Shown here one piece after another: positions 5,398-7,376 of a DNA stretch of 7,376 bases (positions within the stretch are counted from its first letter, which is position 1; the number at the start of each line of letters is the position of its first letter). Origin of the DNA: an uncultured Flammeovirgaceae bacterium (lineage in GTDB: Bacteria; Bacteroidota; Bacteroidia; Cytophagales; Cyclobacteriaceae); contig CAMLLI010000189.1 of NCBI GenBank assembly GCA_946480685.1, positions 1 to 7,376 of the forward strand, in the 5' to 3' direction. A program made the position numbers and the translations under genes. The notes below the pieces were generated by a model. It saw only the letters and a list, made by a program, of their open reading frames with translations, made no database searches and had not been told where the DNA came from.

Positions 5398-7376
5398 ATG
5401 CTGAAAAATTACGTGCGTATCGCCATCCGAAGCCTGATCAAACAAAAGGTCTACACCATCATTAATGTACTCGGCCTTTCAACTGGTATAGCCAGTTGTA
5501 TTTTGATCGTCATGTTTGTTACCAATGAGTTCTCGTACGACTCATTTCACACCAATGCCGACAACATTTATAAAGTTGCGCTGGAGCGGAAGTATCCGAA
5601 TCATTCTACCAACTATGCTATCATTCCGCACTCCTACGCAGATGTGATGCAACACGACTTCCCGGAAGTCACAAGCGTGGTAAAGATGGGAGGACCGATT
5701 AACCAGGTAGTGGTAAACTATAAAGATGAGCATGATGAAGTAAAGCAGTTTGAAGAAGACTTTATCATGGCAGCTGACTCTAACTTCTTTACGTTCTTCA
5801 GCATTCGTGTTTTGAAAGGCGATCCGAAGAAAGTATTACTGCAACAGAATGATGTAGTACTTACAGAAGAAACTGCGAAGCGATACTTTGGCAACAGCGA
5901 TCCGGTCGGTAAAACGATCCGGATGTTCAACCAGGATTTTCATGTAAGTGGTGTATGTGAAAATATACCCGACAACTCACATTTCAAATTTGACTTCCTC
6001 TCCAAGTGGGATGATAATTTCTTTGGTGGCGGCAATCAAAGTAACTTCACTACTTTCTCAGCACATGTATATATACAGTTGAAACCCGGTGCGGACGCAA
6101 AAGCACTGCAGGCTAAATTTCCGAAGATGGTAGACACCTATGCAGCTGCACAGATAGAACGTGACCTCGGTAAATCATGGGAAGACTATAAAAAAGAAGG
6201 CAACGGCTATACATACTTCTTACAACCTTTAAAATCTATTCACCTCGACCCGCGTAATATAGAGGCAAAGATGCAGCCCGGTGGCAATCTTAACTATGTA
6301 TACTTTCTCATCTCGGTTGCTGCGCTCATACTGGTTATAGCCTGTATCAACTTTATGAACCTGGCCACAGCACGTTCAGCCGAACGCGCACGTGAAGTAG
6401 GTGTGAGAAAAACGATGGGCTCACTCAAAAGTCAGTTGGTGTTTCAATTCCTGACAGAGTCGATTGTATTAAGCTTGTTTGCTACAGCACTTGCGCTAAC
6501 CATTACATGGTTCGTACTTCCATCTTTCAACAACCTCGTTGATAAAAATCTTGTACTTGATTTCACCGGTATATTGCCGGTTGGTTTGCTTGGTATAGCG
6601 TTGCTCGTTGGCTTTCTCGCAGGCAGTTATCCGGCATTCGCATTGTCATCATTCAATCCTGTTGTTGTTATGAAAGGTAATTTTACCAGCAACACAAAAG
6701 GTACCTGGCTGCGCAACGGTCTGGTGGTATTTCAATTCTTTATATCGATCGTATTGATTGTAGGTACTATGGTAGTAGCCGAGCAGATGCAGTACATGCA
6801 AAACAAATCGCTGGGCTATGATAAAGAACAGATGGTGATTGTTGAACGTGTATTTGCATTGGAGAATAATGCACGAACGTTTACCGAAGAAGTAAAGCGC
6901 ATCGCGAATGTTGAAAAAGCAGCGTCAGCATTTTCATTACTCGGAAGACAAGGCGATTTCTTTGGTGCGCAATTTACGCCCGAAGGATCATCTGAGATTC
7001 TGACAACAAAAACGATGGGTATAGACGATACCTTTGCTGAAACGGTTGGCTTTGAATTTACAGAAGGACACGGCTTTTCCGAATCCACCAACGATTCATT
7101 ATCTATCATTCTCAATGAGACAGCCGTAAAGACGCTGGATATAGCGGACCCGATCGGCAAAAAATTATCACAGGTACAACGCACGCCACAAGGCAACGTA
7201 ACGGTACAGTATACCATTATCGGCATCATTAAAGATTTCAATTTTCAATCACTGCGCGATCCGGTTACTCCACTCACCATTCAAAGCAATGAGAGTTTCG
7301 GTGGCGGTGCGGCCTATATATATGCACGCGTTAAAGGTAAAAATGCAACAACTGTCATAAGCGATATTGAAGCAGC
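5398..7376 (+). CDS. ABC transporter permease, FtsX/MacB type (3' end outside window)
   Basis: Open for 659 codons to the window edge. Family members with this architecture run to about 790-800 residues, so the last domain is missing from view, not broken. The opening MLKNYVRIAIRSL with a first membrane segment (about 21-42) leads to a MacB-type periplasmic domain (about 45-290). Then comes a first FtsX domain with membrane segments at about 302-321, 350-375 and 393-414, holding the signature FMNLATARSAERAREVGVRKTMGS (319-342). A further segment (440-461) opens the second half, followed by another periplasmic domain (462 to about 640). Such permeases are inner-membrane partners of a LolD/MacB-like ATPase and act in efflux, lipoprotein handling or mechanotransmission; the substrate cannot be read here. 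No ATPase lies upstream. The 71 bases between the accD terminator and the ATG show no clear TAnnTTTG promoter and no Shine-Dalgarno sequence. Confidence 0.9.
   Translation, partial: MLKNYVRIAIRSLIKQKVYTIINVLGLSTGIASCILIVMFVTNEFSYDSFHTNADNIYKVALERKYPNHSTNYAIIPHSYADVMQHDFPEVTSVVKMGGPINQVVVNYKDEHDEVKQFEEDFIMAADSNFFTFFSIRVLKGDPKKVLLQQNDVVLTEETAKRYFGNSDPVGKTIRMFNQDFHVSGVCENIPDNSHFKFDFLSKWDDNFFGGGNQSNFTTFSAHVYIQLKPGADAKALQAKFPKMVDTYAAAQIERDLGKSWEDYKKEGNGYTYFLQPLKSIHLDPRNIEAKMQPGGNLNYVYFLISVAALILVIACINFMNLATARSAERAREVGVRKTMGSLKSQLVFQFLTESIVLSLFATALALTITWFVLPSFNNLVDKNLVLDFTGILPVGLLGIALLVGFLAGSYPAFALSSFNPVVVMKGNFTSNTKGTWLRNGLVVFQFFISIVLIVGTMVVAEQMQYMQNKSLGYDKEQMVIVERVFALENNARTFTEEVKRIANVEKAASAFSLLGRQGDFFGAQFTPEGSSEILTTKTMGIDDTFAETVGFEFTEGHGFSESTNDSLSIILNETAVKTLDIADPIGKKLSQVQRTPQGNVTVQYTIIGIIKDFNFQSLRDPVTPLTIQSNESFGGGAAYIYARVKGKNATTVISDIEA

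Noticed and set aside
6816..7241. 141-codon open frame on the minus strand inside the permease gene
   Set aside because: The + strand frame carries clear permease domains without interruption over the same bases. The minus product is Ser/Val-rich with no recognisable domain, so it is a shadow frame.

Overview
The window reads as a housekeeping stretch of a Bacteroidota chromosome, most likely from a Cytophagales-like lineage. Three things point there. Several genes are preceded by the phylum-specific -7 promoter box TAnnTTTG, with a TTG-like -33 element. Gene starts lack Shine-Dalgarno sequences and sit behind A/T-rich leaders. Protein features also fit: S16 with a long Ala/Lys-rich C-terminal tail, AccD without zinc-ribbon cysteines, and an FtsX/MacB-type ABC permease opening with MLKNYVRIAIRSL. 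The assignment is from recognition of these features, not from a database search. Every supported gene lies on the + strand.

Layout: positions 1-193 are non-coding, with short direct repeats and a possible promoter. A small helix-turn-helix regulator follows (194-532). Next comes the translation block rpsP (643-1167), rimM (1244-1759), trmD (1817-2491) and rplS (2663-3016). It has a good promoter before rpsP, a hairpin with a T-rich tail between rpsP and rimM, a long inverted repeat plus a second promoter before rplS, and a strong terminator after rplS. After a 265-base intergenic region with its own promoter comes a class I fructose-bisphosphate aldolase (3282-4352), closed by a strong terminator. 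Only 18 bases after that terminator's T-tract accD begins (4425-5267), and it is followed by a textbook terminator. The last gene is a large ABC transporter permease (5398 onward) that runs off the window end.

Functionally, rpsP and rplS encode ribosomal proteins, rimM a 30S maturation factor that binds S19 in known cases, and trmD the tRNA m1G37 methyltransferase. This is the widely conserved ribosome/tRNA-quality operon. The aldolase serves glycolysis and gluconeogenesis, and accD provides the carboxyltransferase beta subunit that commits acetyl-CoA to fatty acid synthesis. The permease belongs to a family that is heavily expanded in Bacteroidota; its ATPase is not in view.

I see no mobile element, CRISPR array, RNA gene or obvious novel multi-gene system. 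The points worth a second look are regulatory: hairpins and promoters that could set the stoichiometry of the ribosomal operon, a possible leaderless mRNA for the HTH gene, the position of accD directly behind a strong terminator, and the cysteine-less zinc-ribbon region of AccD.
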